Assembly: GCA_963170055.1 (NCBI GenBank)
Contig: CAUJGJ010000083.1
Span: 2,037,601-2,101,600, forward strand
Origin: Halisarca cf. caerulea
Taxonomy: Eukaryota > Porifera > Demospongiae > Chondrillida > Halisarcidae
Reading direction: 5' to 3'
Length of the DNA: 64,000 bases
Part shown: one piece after another, positions 1 through 11,530 of the stretch
Position numbering within the stretch: the stretch's first letter is position 1
Layout: each line of letters begins with the position of its first letter
Translations under genes and position numbers: made by a program
Notes under the pieces: generated by a model
The model's input: only the letters and a program-made list of their open reading frames with translations
Database searches by the model: none
What the model was told of the DNA's origin: nothing

Positions 1-1229
1 TGAGCATAATTATGGACAATTAAATCCTACATACTAGGTGGTCACTCGTTAGTACAGTACATGGTTACACTCATTACCTTGCTTCTTGTATGTGTACGTA
101 ATAGGTAACATGTGCTATGAGCATTCTTCAATTTTGACAGTGTGTAAATTTAAATTTGTAGACCATTAAGCTAGACTGGGGAATAGAATTAGAGTTGCTG
201 ATCACGATCGATGTTTGTATTGAATGTACTGATCATCTTAAGCATGCTATATGTTGCATGATTTGTATGCTTTTTTGCTGGAATGGCCACATTAGTTAAC
301 AAATATGACCAGTATCCCAGTTCATTTGTATCCATTTAATGACATACCATTTGTGGTGAAAAGCAATTATAATGGGTTGGTCATATACAACATGATGTGT
401 GGCAGTATGTGTGTCTAATTATATAACAGTGTGTCCTGCATAATCATCTCCAAGCTCTAGCTCTAATTCACTTTGGTTTCCCCATTCAGGCTGCAAGTAA
501 ATGAGAATATGTTTGAGAATATTGCCATCCTGGCTCAGTGTTGTACTTGTGAATGGTTACATTGGTATAGTATTCCGATAGTACATGTTTCATTTGGTTT
601 CTGTGATAAGTACATTATCCTACAGTCATGATCAGTAGCTTTAGTGGGGTTGAAAAAACATCTTGAATTATACCTTAGACACTCTATTCCACGTTGAGTA
701 TTTATGATTATACACAGGGTGAACTTATGCAAGGACAAGGTATATACACTTCAATACATCACAAATGTCACCTGACATTAAATGTCTGTGCAAAGGCCCG
801 TTAACATGGCCATAGACATATTAGTCTTGTTTCCAGCCCCACAGGCTTCTTGCTGCCATGTAACTCTCGCTGCATGGGAAAAGTGGGTCTGGCAACAATG
901 GTGGGTAAAATTTAGTCCAGCTTTCAATGTGCTGCACATGCAGAATGTAGCAATCTGCAGTGTGCACTCAGTCCAACTGAACTCTGTCTAGCCCTATACC
1001 CATCTAGCCTCATGTATGTGTATCCCTATGCCTGTCTTGCCCTTTGCCCACCTAGCCCTGTACCGGTTTTGCACCTTACCTTTGTTCCAAGTTTATGGAG
1101 GATGCCTTTATGCACAATCCTGCATCATTTTACCAATTTAAAATTTTTATATATACACCCTTCATATTATGCTCAGACCGGCACAGCGCTCCTATTACAC
1201 AAATCATGTACATGACAGCAGATAAGAGC
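1..1229. other. Intergenic sequence with one repeat copy
   Basis: No gene is supported here. The only recognisable structure is a copy, at about 930-1165, of a dispersed repeat rich in the phrase 'tctagccctata'. Further copies lie at 23756-24330 and 27555-27800. A more degenerate relative is at 1540-1745. The predicted short reading frames are repeat-derived and do not resemble protein families I know. Confidence 0.5.
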
Positions 1230-2952
1230 TGTGGAAATGCTAATCCTGTTTAATGCAGTTTTCTGCAAAACACATCTGACCCCAAGGTTCATCTTGGTCT
1301 GTTCCTCTTGTGGGATGCATGTGGATCAATGTTAATTGCAGTCATTACTTTTATCTGAGCATATGCAAGTATTCATCATACCACTATCACTAAAACTATC
1401 TTGACACAAGTACCATTGCAGCCATATACTTCAGTGATTACAATTATTACAGCTACAAATTACAGACTATATATTCTTGATGCCTGTATGCAAAAAGTTA
1501 TAACAGGTATAGGTTGCAATTGGACTAGCTGGGTTGTGGGATGTGGGATTTAGGAATTAATCCAGCCATGCACACTGTACCCAGTCCAACCACCTCTAGC
1601 TGTCTAGCTCTATATACCCATCTAGATCCATGTATGCCTAGCACTATATATGTCCGTCTAGACCTACATATGCATGCATGTCTATCCCTATGCCCATCCA
1701 GCCTTGTGCAACAAACTACTATATATACCTTGTTCCATGCATGATTTCTAACGATTGACAATTTTTCATTGGATTCCCTAAATTTTTCTCCCACTTTAAT
1801 GGATTTATATGATTTTGTAGTTATATCATGCAGGGTTTCACACAGCCACACCTACAATCTTCAACTTCTATGCAGTGAAGGTTTAGTACTGTGATAAAAT
1901 TTCAAGACAACCTACCGTAATATTCCCTAATTCTTTGGCAGAGCAAATTTCAGGTCCAGGTTAGCAATTACAGATACAATGGTTAGAACCAGAAGCAAGA
2001 TGAAAAGTAGGTATGATGACAAAATTAGCTATAGGGTCTTCATGAAAAATTATAATTAGGTACAAATGCGCGGAAATGTTGTAGTGCATGTTTTCTTTTC
2101 ATGGTTAATTATTGTGTGTACACATTAATTAGGCCAAAATTGATACTTGTGAATTCTGTGACATACTAGAAGGTATGTGTGTCTCTATTCATTTTTCTAT
2201 TTTACCGATTTTAGAGCAAGGAACGCAAACATTCATATCTTTGACGCTACCCTGTGCCTTGATAGAATCTGATAGCAAATGAGTATAGAGTGGTTTTTAG
2301 TATCTATGGAAAAACAGACCTAGTATAAAGATCAAACTTTGTAGCTGACGATTAATTATTATATTAGTCGACGAGTTAAAAGCTAGAAATTAGAGCTACT
2401 TTTTGGCAAAAATTAGTACACCCTGAGTACAACCTGACCCTTTTTGGTTGTGTGTCGAAAAATAAGGGTGCTGAAAAATTAGAGAATAATACAGCTTGTA
2501 ACAGTAATTGCTACTCAGAGTCTATGAGACAAGACTTGCATTAAGGGCTATAAGTCCATGGCATTGCATATTGGAATTAACTAGCCAAAGCTGAGACATT
2601 CTGTCAACCAACTGCTACCACCACAGAAAGACTGTAGCAGTCAGCTGCCAAAACACTTGGTGTAATCACTGTAATGCAACTCAGTTTGGCTTTTCAGTGA
2701 AGTCCAAAAATTGTCCACTATATACATAGACTTGCTTAATATATATATCCTTAGGCTAGTACGTATATAGTGTAGCTAGGGTGTCAAGGATCGAGGTATG
2801 CACTGCTAGTGAGCAGGTCTGGAGAATCAAGAGTACACAGTGAAAAATGATGTGAAAATAAAGCTCTTTAGTGTCAATAAGGGACAGGGTCCTATATGTG
2901 TGTATGTCTGTCACTAACTGTGACTGCTGAAAAATAAATCTATTAATCCACA

Positions 2953-3686
2953 TACCGCACGTGCTCTAATTTTTGCAGGCCTAAACTTTCGCAGTTTTCG
3001 CGGATTGGAAGCCATCTGCAAAAGTTTAAATCAGTGAAAAGTTAGTCTCGTACCCAACCCTAATCTTGCATAATGGAAGTGGGGCTGGGTACGAGACTAG
3101 CGAAAAGTTTGAAATCTTGCAAGCTTGCGCAGTGATATAAAATGGCCGTCGCTAAACAGCGGGCGGCGCTGTTGACGCCTTGTTGTATTGTTATTAGATC
3201 CATGATGATATAACTATGTAGTTGTGAAAGAAGGTATCGGCTTGTCCGCTGCCATTATTTTGTCTTCGTCGTTTGCGTTCGCATGTGCCAGTAGTTACCT
3301 GACGGTGATAAAGAATGTTACGATCGATTAGTTCGTTTTTGGTTTGTAAGCGTCCGGACTTTCCAGATTTGGAGCAAGTTGTCCCATCAAGTATGGCAGA
3401 TGTTGTTAGAAAAGAAATATACAACACTTCCAAGGAAGAAACCGCTCACGTCTCTGTGTCATTGCCCTGTTTGGCTTGACAATCTTTAGAACTTTAAAGT
3501 GCTAATTGTGATCTATGGTCAGCTCAGGTCTATCACCAGTTAACTTGGACCATAGATACTCAATCTATGCCTGGACAAAGAAAACAGAGGCACTGGATGG
3601 GGACCCGCGAAAATAAAAATGCAAAAATTGCGAATTTGCGACATCCGCGAAAGTTTAAGCCCGCGAAAATTAGAGAGCGTACAGTA
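2953..3686. mobile_element. Non-autonomous DNA transposon with long TIRs
   Basis: The left end reads TACCGCACGTGCTCTAATTT. The right end, reverse complemented, reads TACTGTACGCTCTCTAATTT, and the match extends inward through the 'TTAAACTTTCGC' motif. It is absent from the corresponding place in duplication copy B, so it inserted or was lost after the duplication. The same TIR type bounds 60520-60736. The interior holds a short hairpin around 3050-3105. It also has a plus-strand frame around 3340-3470 that reads like coding sequence (contains MADVVRKEIYNTSKEE), possibly a captured exon. No transposase is visible. Confidence 0.65.
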
Positions 3687-3833
3687 CACAAAAAGTGAGG
3701 AGTCAGAATGATTCAAATGTTGTACCACAATTGCTCAGTTAAATGTGACTATCAATTTAAAGTATAAATCCAATTAACTAAATAAATTTATATAATACAA
3801 AATTACAAAAAGACCATGCATGACTAAGACGTT

Positions 3834-6800
3834 TTACCACGGATAATTCAAATATTCTGATGAATTGGTTAGTGAAAAAGCATGCCGCTCTAAGATAACA
3901 AATGTAAAACACATCACAAAAATTAATATTAAAAGTAGCTCATTAGATAGTGGGAATAACTTTAATAAAACCCCAAAATAATGCATGAATAAAACGTAAT
4001 ATGGTAAGAACAGAAAGATATACCTGATTGAATATGTCTTGTACTTTGAGAGCCCTCCAACAACAAGTAACCCATGCTGTGTATTGAGAGCAACAGCACC
4101 AGCCCGACTATGGGATATTCTTGATACAAAATTCCATTCATAGTCTATTGTTGGGCTAGGAGTCAGAATACTTACTCCATTTTTGGCTAAATCCAAAACA
4201 CAAACAATTGATTTATACACAAAAGTACCCCCAATAGTCACCAGTTGGTTATTGTAACATGCCATTGCTGCAGATGCATATGGTAGATGTGGGCGAATCT
4301 TCCAACTGCTAGTTGACACAGGGCTTGACTCATCAAGCAAGACTGCTGTGGAAATGGCATATACTTTCTTTAGATCTTCATGATGGTTCCCAGATTCAAT
4401 ACACCCGACGCGGTCACCACCAATGTACAGCTGATCTGATACCACTGCCAGCTGGGGATAAACCATGTGGTGCCAGTTCTTGACTTTCCACCACTTAGGA
4501 GATGGGCTGGCAGTGTTGATTATCTCTATTGGGATACTCTTGTGTTTAGAACCTCCGGCAACAACAATGTGTGACCCTATCCCTACTACACCAGGATACT
4601 CGCGTGGATGATGAAGTGGTGGAAGGGTTTGCTCCCATTTCGCTGCTTCCACATCATAGACAAAAACCTGATTTGAAAAGCGCTCAAATAAATATTGTAA
4701 CAAAGTGGTGTACATCCCTCCGATGAGGTACAACTTATCCAAACACGATGCCAGACCAAAGTGGCACGTTGGGTTGGGGGTCGGAGGAAGCTTCTTATCA
4801 TAGCATGTGAAACAACATTTGTGGTATTCATGGCTTAATATAACAACATCGGAATTTCGTCCAAATCGACCCGTATATCCACCTCCAACAAATATTTCCC
4901 CATTCACTTCTACAGCACTCAGACATGCCATGTCCCATGGAAGAGACACTGTTTCTTGCCATTCTCCATACATCAAGTATGTCTAAATATAATGATACAC
5001 ATACATCAGATAACATACATACCTTCTCCATACTATTTCAGCAATCACAAAAATGCATATGCACTCCACATACTTGCTTCAGACGAGAATTTATTTTTAT
5101 CAGCTCATCGTGACCACTTGACAGCATTGCTTCTCCGATTGGATTCTAATTTTTGCAAATGTACGTAATTGAGACAATATAAGCCATGTGATAATACCTA
5201 ATTATGACTCATGCATATACATATTCTGTTCAGGTCACAACTAAATTTACTAACCTACCCAGTTTTAAAACATAAAAATAGACTGAATCTGGCGCAATAT
5301 GATTTAAATTTGAGTACATGTCATGCACCATATACGTAGATAATAGAAGTGGGGGGTGATAGGTGACTCTAGCTCTAATTTATATGTCTTATAACATGAA
5401 ACCACTAATAAATTATTGGAACTATGACGTTCTTAAACCCTGTCAAGTTGACTACTTTGGTGAGTGTAACACTTTCCTCATAGCTATGGCATGTTGACAC
5501 TGTACAAGGGTGCCCACAGAAATTTCGTAATTGGTACATACACACGGCAAATTTTAGGTTCGGCACAGTGCCTAGTATAGTAGCCTTTTGGCTAAAGGCC
5601 TCCCCAGGTTAAATAAGCTTCCATATAATGCACTTGCAAGCATTGGCTTGCAATTGGAAAAGATGCACATTAGCTGAATGTTCAATGTGAAATAATTCAC
5701 TCATAATATGCTATAATAATCATGACATGAGTTGTATCACACACTGAGCATACGTAGATACTGAAAAACTGGGATAGGAAACTAGGGTTATAAATATGAA
5801 GCGTGTTGTACACAAAGTATTTGTGACATCATTGACCGCATCATTTTTGTACATGTGACAGCCAAGAATAAAAACTGAATTTTGAGAAAAATGACATAAA
5901 CGTTTGCATAATTTTACACATACTTTTGACACAACCATGTGCTTTAGCTGATAGTACACATGTCGAGAAGGAAGTGCGCTTTCTTCTAGTATTTGTTTTG
6001 TTTTGATGGGTCATCCTATGACCGAGAACAAATATAAAATGTAGAGTATATGCTGCACAAAAGTTTATAATGCTCTCGAATGGAAAGGAGGATATGAAAA
6101 TGGTGTGTTTAGAGCACTAGTCAAAGAAAAACGGCGCAGACCAGTCACTTATTATGCTATAAACACAGCAAGAACCATTAACAGCCACTTGGACCCCAAC
6201 TGTGTTTCTATTTACTTGTATTTCCGTATTTGAGTGTGCACCTTCAATTAGGACTTGTTACCAATCTTCGCAAATAAAGTAGACACCGCTCCATCGATTT
6301 ATGTAAAAATCTCAATTTTGACAAGTGTGAATATTATTTGATTTTTATTCTCGACTACCACACATCCTGCTCGTAATAATTATATTCATAATGTGATGGT
6401 AATGATATTCATTATATATCTAAGCCTTGCCTGTGTAAAATCAAAGTGTGCCTATTGAGAATGCTGGATTAAGTGATCTATAATATGAACTACAGAGGAA
6501 TACAGGGATTGAGTATGGTCTTATTATGGTGCACAGAGGTCATAATAAGCGAGTCACCTATCCATATCTCTTTTATTACTGTATAGCGGGAAATTTTTGC
6601 AGGGTAAAACTGTCATGAGCAGCTCCATTTAACAAATCCCTAAATATCACAAGGTCATTTTTTACTTAGGCGATGGTGGGCAGAGTATATTTCATGTGTA
6701 TGATGTGAATGAAATGGCCCAAGACAAAGACACTTTGCAACATTCAGACTTCAGTCGAAGATTTGAGGTTACCTTTGCTTTGTAATGGGCCATCAAGTTT

Positions 6801-7598
6801 TGGGAGTGCATGCTCTGCCTGCATGATTGTCTATTTTGGAGAACTGAAAAGGTGACGTATCTAGCACAACTAGCTTTTCGAGAAACTGCCAAAAATCTCA
6901 AGATTAGTGCAAACTGCAATCGAATTAAATCAATTGCAACAAAGAACAATGGTGCTGTTGTCTGACATGTACATAATACATGAGCCGGACTTAGCCATGG
7001 ATATTGGAAATAAAGTCCTAAGATTTCACGAATCAAAAATTCATGAATGTTGGGATATTTGTGAAATTTGCAAAAATACTACTCTAAAAATTTCCTGCTA
7101 TATGGTATCTATATGATGTCACCTACCTTGGCATTATATGTAATACAATTTCAAACTATAACATGCATGGGTTAAAATCAATACCCCCAAATTACCTTAG
7201 TCAATTGATTGATCTCTTCACGAAGTGCCTCAATTTTCTCCAATAGAGCATTTCTCTCAGCATCTCCTTGTTCACCCTACATGTTGAATCAATTCACAAA
7301 AAATGTCACAGTGCATGAACTAATTAATAATTAGGATATAGTCTGGCGTAGCCAACCCAATCCATGCTCGGCCATTTTCGGGGACTGACGTCACCGGGTG
7401 AGCGGGAAAGGGTCTGGTATGCTTGTGAATCACTTTCCGTACCCGGATCCTGAAATCAGGCGCCCAATCAGATTGCAGAACGCTAGCTAACGCATACAAG
7501 ACACGTAGTATTAATATGTAGGACCATAAATCTCCTCCAGGATTTACCTCGTATTCGACGTTATCGTCAGATGAGAAGATTGTTTTGAGGCGAGTCAT
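3834..7598 (-). CDS. Kelch-repeat membrane protein, copy A
   Basis: I infer four exons, all phase 0: 7548-7598 (MTRLKTIFSSDDNVEYE), 7196-7276 (27 residues, charged coiled coil with NALLEKIEALREEINQLTK), 5074-5145 (24 residues) and 3834-4982. The product is about 450 residues. Exon 4 carries six blades, each with a GG or near-GG turn (IFVGGGY, YLIGGMY, IVVAGGS, YIGGD, LVTIGG, LLVVGG), as in a six-bladed kelch propeller. A hydrophobic C-terminal stretch follows, including LLLILIFVMCFTFVIL, so membrane anchoring is likely. Kelch propellers bind protein partners; the partner here is unknown. Copy B (33720-38336) has the same exon sizes. There is no BTB or BACK domain, so this is not a standard KLHL Cullin-3 adaptor. 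Exon 1 lies inside a TIR element. The start is its only Met in frame after stops. Confidence 0.8.
5146..7195. other. Introns 2-3 region of kelch gene A
   Basis: About 2 kb of intron between the 24-residue exon and the coiled-coil exon. It contains the TATAGC-type TIR element at 6577-7107. The rest shows AT-rich sequence with no coding signal I can support. The equivalent intron in copy B (35038-37576) is longer and partly unrelated. Confidence 0.6.
6577..7107. mobile_element. TATAGC-type TIR MITE in kelch A intron
   Basis: The ends are inverted: TACTGTATAGCGGGAAATTT on the left and the complement of AAATTTCCTGCTATATGGTA on the right. The element is shared with duplication copy B (36952-37487), so it predates the duplication. 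No transposase reading frame is seen. Confidence 0.6.
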
Positions 7599-8104
7599 GA
7601 TATTTTATGAGCTAAAACATTCTCGAACCTTTCCGTAGCTAAAATGAGCTATGATAGTTCACCTGTTTTGTGCAAGTGGTGAGGTTTTTTGCTAACTCTT
7701 TGCTTGTCTGTAGCAATCTCGCCTTTTACTAATTGTGTATAAAGTTCATTTGTAAGGTTTTCTCACAGTACAGTCTTATATTGTATCATCATAGCAATGT
7801 TTAACAGAAAAATGTAAACACGATTGTTTCCCAAAAGAGTTGGCGAAAACCTCTTCTCCTTCACCCAATTTTTTAAACCATACAAAAAACGCTTATCCAT
7901 AGGGGGCGCACAGAAACCTCCTGTTCTTAGTAATTGTACAGCAGAGCTCAGTCGTTAACAACTCCATTGATTCGCTTTGCATTTTGATCTTTTGGTTTAG
8001 TCATTGCTGACTCCGCCTCCCGGGTACGGAAAGTAATGCACAAGCATACCAGACCCTTTCTCCCGCCTATTTATATAGCGGAAAAGGGTCGGCTACGCCA
8101 GACT
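7340..8104. mobile_element. TIR element around kelch A exon 1
   Basis: The left terminus AGTCTGGCGTAGCCAACCC is matched by inverted GGGTCGGCTACGCCAGACT at the right. A second inverted block (AAGGGTCTGGTATGCTTG against CAAGCATACCAGACCCTTT) lies just inside. The ends therefore form arms of roughly 110 bp. Between the arms sits the first coding exon of the kelch gene and its presumed promoter. A shorter equivalent is at 38079-38627. Diverged one-ended relatives occur near 11147 and 41966, and an 84-bp relative is at 63239-63322. Confidence 0.7.
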
Positions 8105-8484
8105 AGGTTAGGGGTTACTTTGGTGCTCCGTCTTCGTCTCATTGAAGAGTAGGAGGGGCAGTCCATGGCCGTGCACTTCAAATCTTCTCTAAGATACTTG
8201 CTAAATTTCCGAATATTCGGATCAGCTTTGACATTATCCATTACATCGCACAAGCCCAATACCATATCCCTGTCCGCCCTAACTATCAAATGATCCATCA
8301 ACAGCTCGGCTGCCTTTCTTCCGTGGCTTTTGGCGATCTGTTCTTTCAAATCCCAATGAATGATGTCAGCACTAAAAAGATCTGGGACAATATCATCCAC
8401 TATCACAGTATTGACAAAATCTTTATATTTGCCTCGAAGAACTTCTCTAACTGTTACCGGTATCTGGTCTTGACTGACAGCCAT
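8071..8484 (-). pseudogene. CARD-domain exon, copy A, 3'-truncated
   Basis: The first ~110 residues form a death-fold domain that I read as a CARD, with helices around LRGKYKDFVNTVIV, IVPDLFSADII, WDLKEQIAKS, AAELLMDHLIV and MVLGLCDVM. CARDs pair with other CARDs in apoptotic and inflammatory signalling. In copy B the exon continues about 50 residues further and ends at a GTAAGT donor. Here that part is deleted. After KVTP the frame runs into the TIR element at 7340-8104 and stops. With no donor left, the exon can at best make a short CARD-only protein, so I call it broken. The ATG at 8484 is shared with copy B. Confidence 0.7.
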
Positions 8485-8670
8485 CTTGTGACGTCATATT
8501 GCTGTCGCGTGCCATCGGGACCATAATAGGGTCTAATATGCATATGGTCACGCCAAAGATGATCACTAGCCATCAGCCATCAGGGAGGGCTTTTAGCATT
8601 CACATCTGATGCAATACGTATAGGCTATTATGCGATATACACAATACATATAGGCTATTCTGAAATATGT

Positions 8671-9605
8671 ATGTAGTAGCTGTAATTGTGTGTAGTAGCT
8701 GTAGGTGTGCGTAGTAGCTGTAGTGTGTGCAGTAGCTGTAGTGTGCATAGTAGCTGTAGTGTGTGTGTAGTAGCTGTAATTGTGTGTAGTAGCTGTAGTG
8801 TGCGTAGTAGCTGTAGTGTGTGTGTAGTAGCTGTAGTGTGCGTAGTAGCTGTAGTGTGTGTAGTAGCTGCATAGTGTGCATAGTAGCTGTAGTGTGTGTG
8901 TAGTAGCTGCAGTGTGTGTAGTAGCTGTAGTGTGCATAGTAGCTGTAGTGTGTGTGTAGTAGCTGTAGTGTGTGTAGTAGCTGTAGTGTGTGTAGTAGCT
9001 GTAGTGTGCATAGTAGCTGTAGTGTGTGTGTATAGTAGCTGCAGTGTGTGTAGTAGCTGTAGTGTGCATAGTAGCTGTAGTGTGTGTGTAGTAGCTGTAG
9101 TGTGTGTAGTAGCTGTAATGTGTGTAGTAGCTGTAGTGTGCATAGTAGCTGTAGTGTGTGTGTAGTAGCTGTAGTGTGCATAGTAGCTGTAGTGTGTGTA
9201 GTAGCTGTAGTGTGTGTAGTAGCTGCATAGTGTGCATAGTAGCTGTAGTGTGTGTGTAGTAGCTGCAGTGTGTGTAGTAGCTGTAGTGTGCATAGTAGCT
9301 GTAGTGTGTGTGTAGTAGCTGTAGTGTGTGTAGTAGCTGTAGTGTGTGTAGTAGCTGTAGTGTGCATAGTAGCTGTAGTGTGTGTGTATAGTAGCTGCAG
9401 TGTGTGTAGTAGCTGTAGTGTGCATAGTAGCTGTAGTGTGTGTGTAGTAGCTGTAGTGTGTGTAGTAGCTGTAATGTGTGTAGTAGCTGTAGTGTGCATA
9501 GTAGCTGTAGTGTGTGTGTAGTAGCTGTAGTGTGCATAGTAGCTGTAGTGTGTGTAGTAGCTGTAGTGTGTGCAGTAGCTGTAGTGTGTGTAGTAGCTGT
9601 AGTAG
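8671..9605. repeat. GTAGTAGCTGTAGTGT minisatellite with higher-order repeat
   Basis: The 16-bp unit GTGTGTAGTAGCTGTA is repeated nearly 60 times, with 18-bp variants carrying an extra GT and point variants GCATAG or GCGTAG. Two consecutive blocks (about 8860-9215 and 9216-9545) repeat the same order of variants with a 356-bp period. Translation of 8896-9165 and 9252-9521 gives identical 89-residue strings. Long reading frames on both strands here are artefacts of the repeat. The smaller array at 39436-39797 lacks the block structure. Confidence 0.95.
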
Positions 9606-9979
9606 CCCATTGTATTTGATGTTATAGACGGTGCACTAATCAAAAAAGTCAATGCAATGGATCCGGAGGTCCAACTAGCTTTAGTGGGGTCGAAAAACCA
9701 TCCTGAATTATACCATAGACATTCTATATCACGTTGAGTGTCTATGATTATATACAGGATGAACTTATGCAAGGATGAGGTACACCTCAATACATCACAA
9801 ATGTCACCTGACATTATATGTCTGTGCCCCCCCATACAAAATATTGTAAATAGCAAAAGTTTCAAATTGTTTTAAAGTGATTTTAAGGGCATTTTCGTAC
9901 TTGTACTCCCAGAGCTGAGGAAATCGTTCAGGTATGTAATGAGTTATAGGTACTACATTCAAAAATACACTCTAACATA

Positions 9980-10170
9980 CAGTAGAACCTCATTAGTAAG
10001 AACACTGTTAGTGAGTAGTACCTGGTTAGGAAGTACGAGGATATGATACCCCAGCTTATAACCCATACAGTAATACTAATCTATATGGCTATGTAGTAAG
10101 TACTACTGATAGTGAGTAGCAATTGGAGGGGCCCCTGCAGGTGTATACTCACCATAACGAGGTTTGACTG
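9980..10170. mobile_element. CAGT-ended MITE (pogo/Tigger-like ends)
   Basis: The element runs from CAGTAGAACCTCATTAGTAA to the inverted end AACGAGGTTTGACTG, flanked by TA. The copy at 40190-40365 is the same insertion carried by the duplication. It belongs to a family of TA-flanked CAGTGRAACCTC elements scattered through the window. Confidence 0.65.
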
Positions 10171-10410
10171 TATATGTATGTATGCATGTATATAATATGT
10201 ATATATGCATGTATGTATGTATGTTTGTATGTATACATGTATAGTACTATTATACACATATATGCATGTATGTATGCATAGTATATATTGCATATAGATT
10301 GCATGTGTAGGCTCTGTAGGTAGTGTAGTCTCTGTAGGCTCTGTAGGTAGTGTATAGGCTCTGTAGGTAGTGTAGGCTCTGTAGGTAGTGTAATCTCTGT
10401 ATTATCTTAA
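10171..10410. repeat. GTAT-rich microsatellite and 18-bp tandem repeat
   Basis: 10171-10285 is dominated by TATG/GTAT runs. 10310-10400 carries about five copies of GGCTCTGTAGGTAGTGTA, with length variants. Both are present in reduced form in copy B around 40370-40560 and 41550-41590. Confidence 0.75.
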
Positions 10411-10665
10411 CAAGTAATTCGAGTTAAAAACTCGTGGGGGCTGCCGCCCAACGCACTTGAATCACTTGCAAAGCATTGGAGTGTAAGTGCACAGCTGAAC
10501 ATTCATTGAACATACTGTTTATTGTAACTGGACGATTGTTTTGAAAACAATTGCCATATTTGGCAATTGTTTTCAAAACAATTTCTATAACTCATTCCTG
10601 TATAAACTCATACTTCTCTATTACTATTATATAAATTCTCTATTGTAAGACTTTTCTTCAAATCC

Positions 10666-10710
<45 letters not shown>

Positions 10711-10775
10711 GACGAGCGTTACACACCGGAAGTCCAAATGAAAACAATATAGGGGCTGCCGCAGGCAGCCCCTAA
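10411..10775. mobile_element. Insertion private to copy A, with palindrome and AT tract
   Basis: Copy B reads straight from TATTATCTTA to AAAAATACAATACACC. Copy A has about 365 extra bases between them. The insert carries GGGGGCTGCCGC near one end and the inverted GCAGGCAGCCCC near the other. It also has a 22+22 bp palindrome at 10535-10582 (ATTGTTTTGAAAACAATTGC arm) and an (AT)n run at 10671-10708. This looks like a small non-autonomous transposon, family unknown. Confidence 0.55.
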
Positions 10776-10914
10776 AAAATACAATACACCAACTAACAGT
10801 ACAATGAAAAACATTTGCCATACAATATAACATGCTGTAACATACACTGTATAATATAATAATATTGTATAATATGAAAACATGTCCATGCTATGAAAAA
10901 AAAGTGAGTGCCTG

Positions 10915-11060
10915 TTATGGAATGCGGTAACAGGACGCCAAGTTGGATGATGCTGCTTGGATGTTGGCTTCTAATGTGTCCATTTCCTGGTTCAACTCTG
11001 CCATTCTCTGAAGAAGCATTGATTCCCTATTTCTTTCCAAAATGTACTCATTGAGGAGTT
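10915..11060 (-). pseudogene. Duplicated last exon of laminin chain
   Basis: 48 codons ending in a stop, preceded by an acceptor AG at the same position as in the real gene's last exon (41732-41877). It encodes ELLNEYILERNRE through SCYRIP, differing at only a few residues from the functional copy (ISERNRE, SCYRTP). No matching upstream exons exist in the same orientation here, so it is a stranded fragment carried by the segmental duplication. Confidence 0.85.
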
Positions 11061-11450
11061 CTGTGGACACAACAAGGAACCAACTGTAAACATACATCAG
11101 TGTGCAGGTTAAAAATAAAGGTAATCACAATCTGTACGAAAACCAGTCTGGTTTTGCCGACCCAATCTCGCTAGGCCATTTTTCAGAGACTGATGCCACT
11201 GGGTGAGTGATCAATAATTCACATCATAAAAATGGAAGCCATTGGTCAGCATTGCCAGACTATGCAATCAAACCATTTGTGAAACTAAAATCACGAACTA
11301 CAGCCAAATACTTCATTTGTGAAAAATACGTCCAGCGAAAATTAGTGCCTGTACGCTATGGTCATGAGTTCAACACTTTTGGAAAGTACACTGATACACA
11401 GACGTACATGCACACACACATGCAAGAACGCACACTCATATGTATGCACA

Positions 11451-11451
<1 letters not shown>

Positions 11452-11529
<78 letters not shown>
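11452..11529. repeat. (CGCA)n/(CA)n microsatellite at rearrangement junction
   Basis: A run of GCAC units passes into pure CA. The left flank matches 42000-42250 in direct orientation. The right flank (11530-11700) matches 44500-44655 in inverted orientation, so the tract marks a breakpoint. Confidence 0.85.

Positions 11530-11530
<1 letters not shown>

Larger units (their letters stand above)
1230..11528. repeat. Segmental duplication, copy A
   Basis: This stretch matches 30440-42366 in the same orientation and gene order. Matched blocks include 1390-1490 with 30655-30765, 2575-2940 with 33180-33520, the kelch gene, the CARD exon, the GTAGTAGCTGTA minisatellite, a CAGT-ended MITE, and the final laminin exon. 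Divergence is patchy: exons and some spacers are nearly identical, while other parts are interrupted by insertions or deletions private to one copy. The right end is a CA tract at about 11490-11528. Beyond it the sequence continues as an inverted laminin fragment instead of the copy B neighbour. Confidence 0.9.

Noticed and set aside
4828..5031. Separate small protein starting MEKVCMLSDV upstream of kelch A
   Set aside because: The frame crosses a short intron (GTATGT...TTTAG). Using ATGGAGAAG as a start joined to the kelch exon is possible in frame, but the phase-matched exon at 5074-5145 gives a better model.
6692..7036. 114-codon minus-strand frame
   Set aside because: It lies within a TIR MITE, and the equivalent frame is not preserved in copy B (36952-37487).
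8671..9605. CRISPR-like spaced repeats
   Set aside because: Units are directly adjacent, with no unique spacers, in an animal genome.
8593..9865. Reading frames of 250-420 codons rich in His/Thr/Tyr/Ala or Cys/Ser/Val
   Set aside because: They arise on both strands and in all frames from the 16-bp minisatellite. The 16-bp unit is not a multiple of three, so three units cycle the frames.
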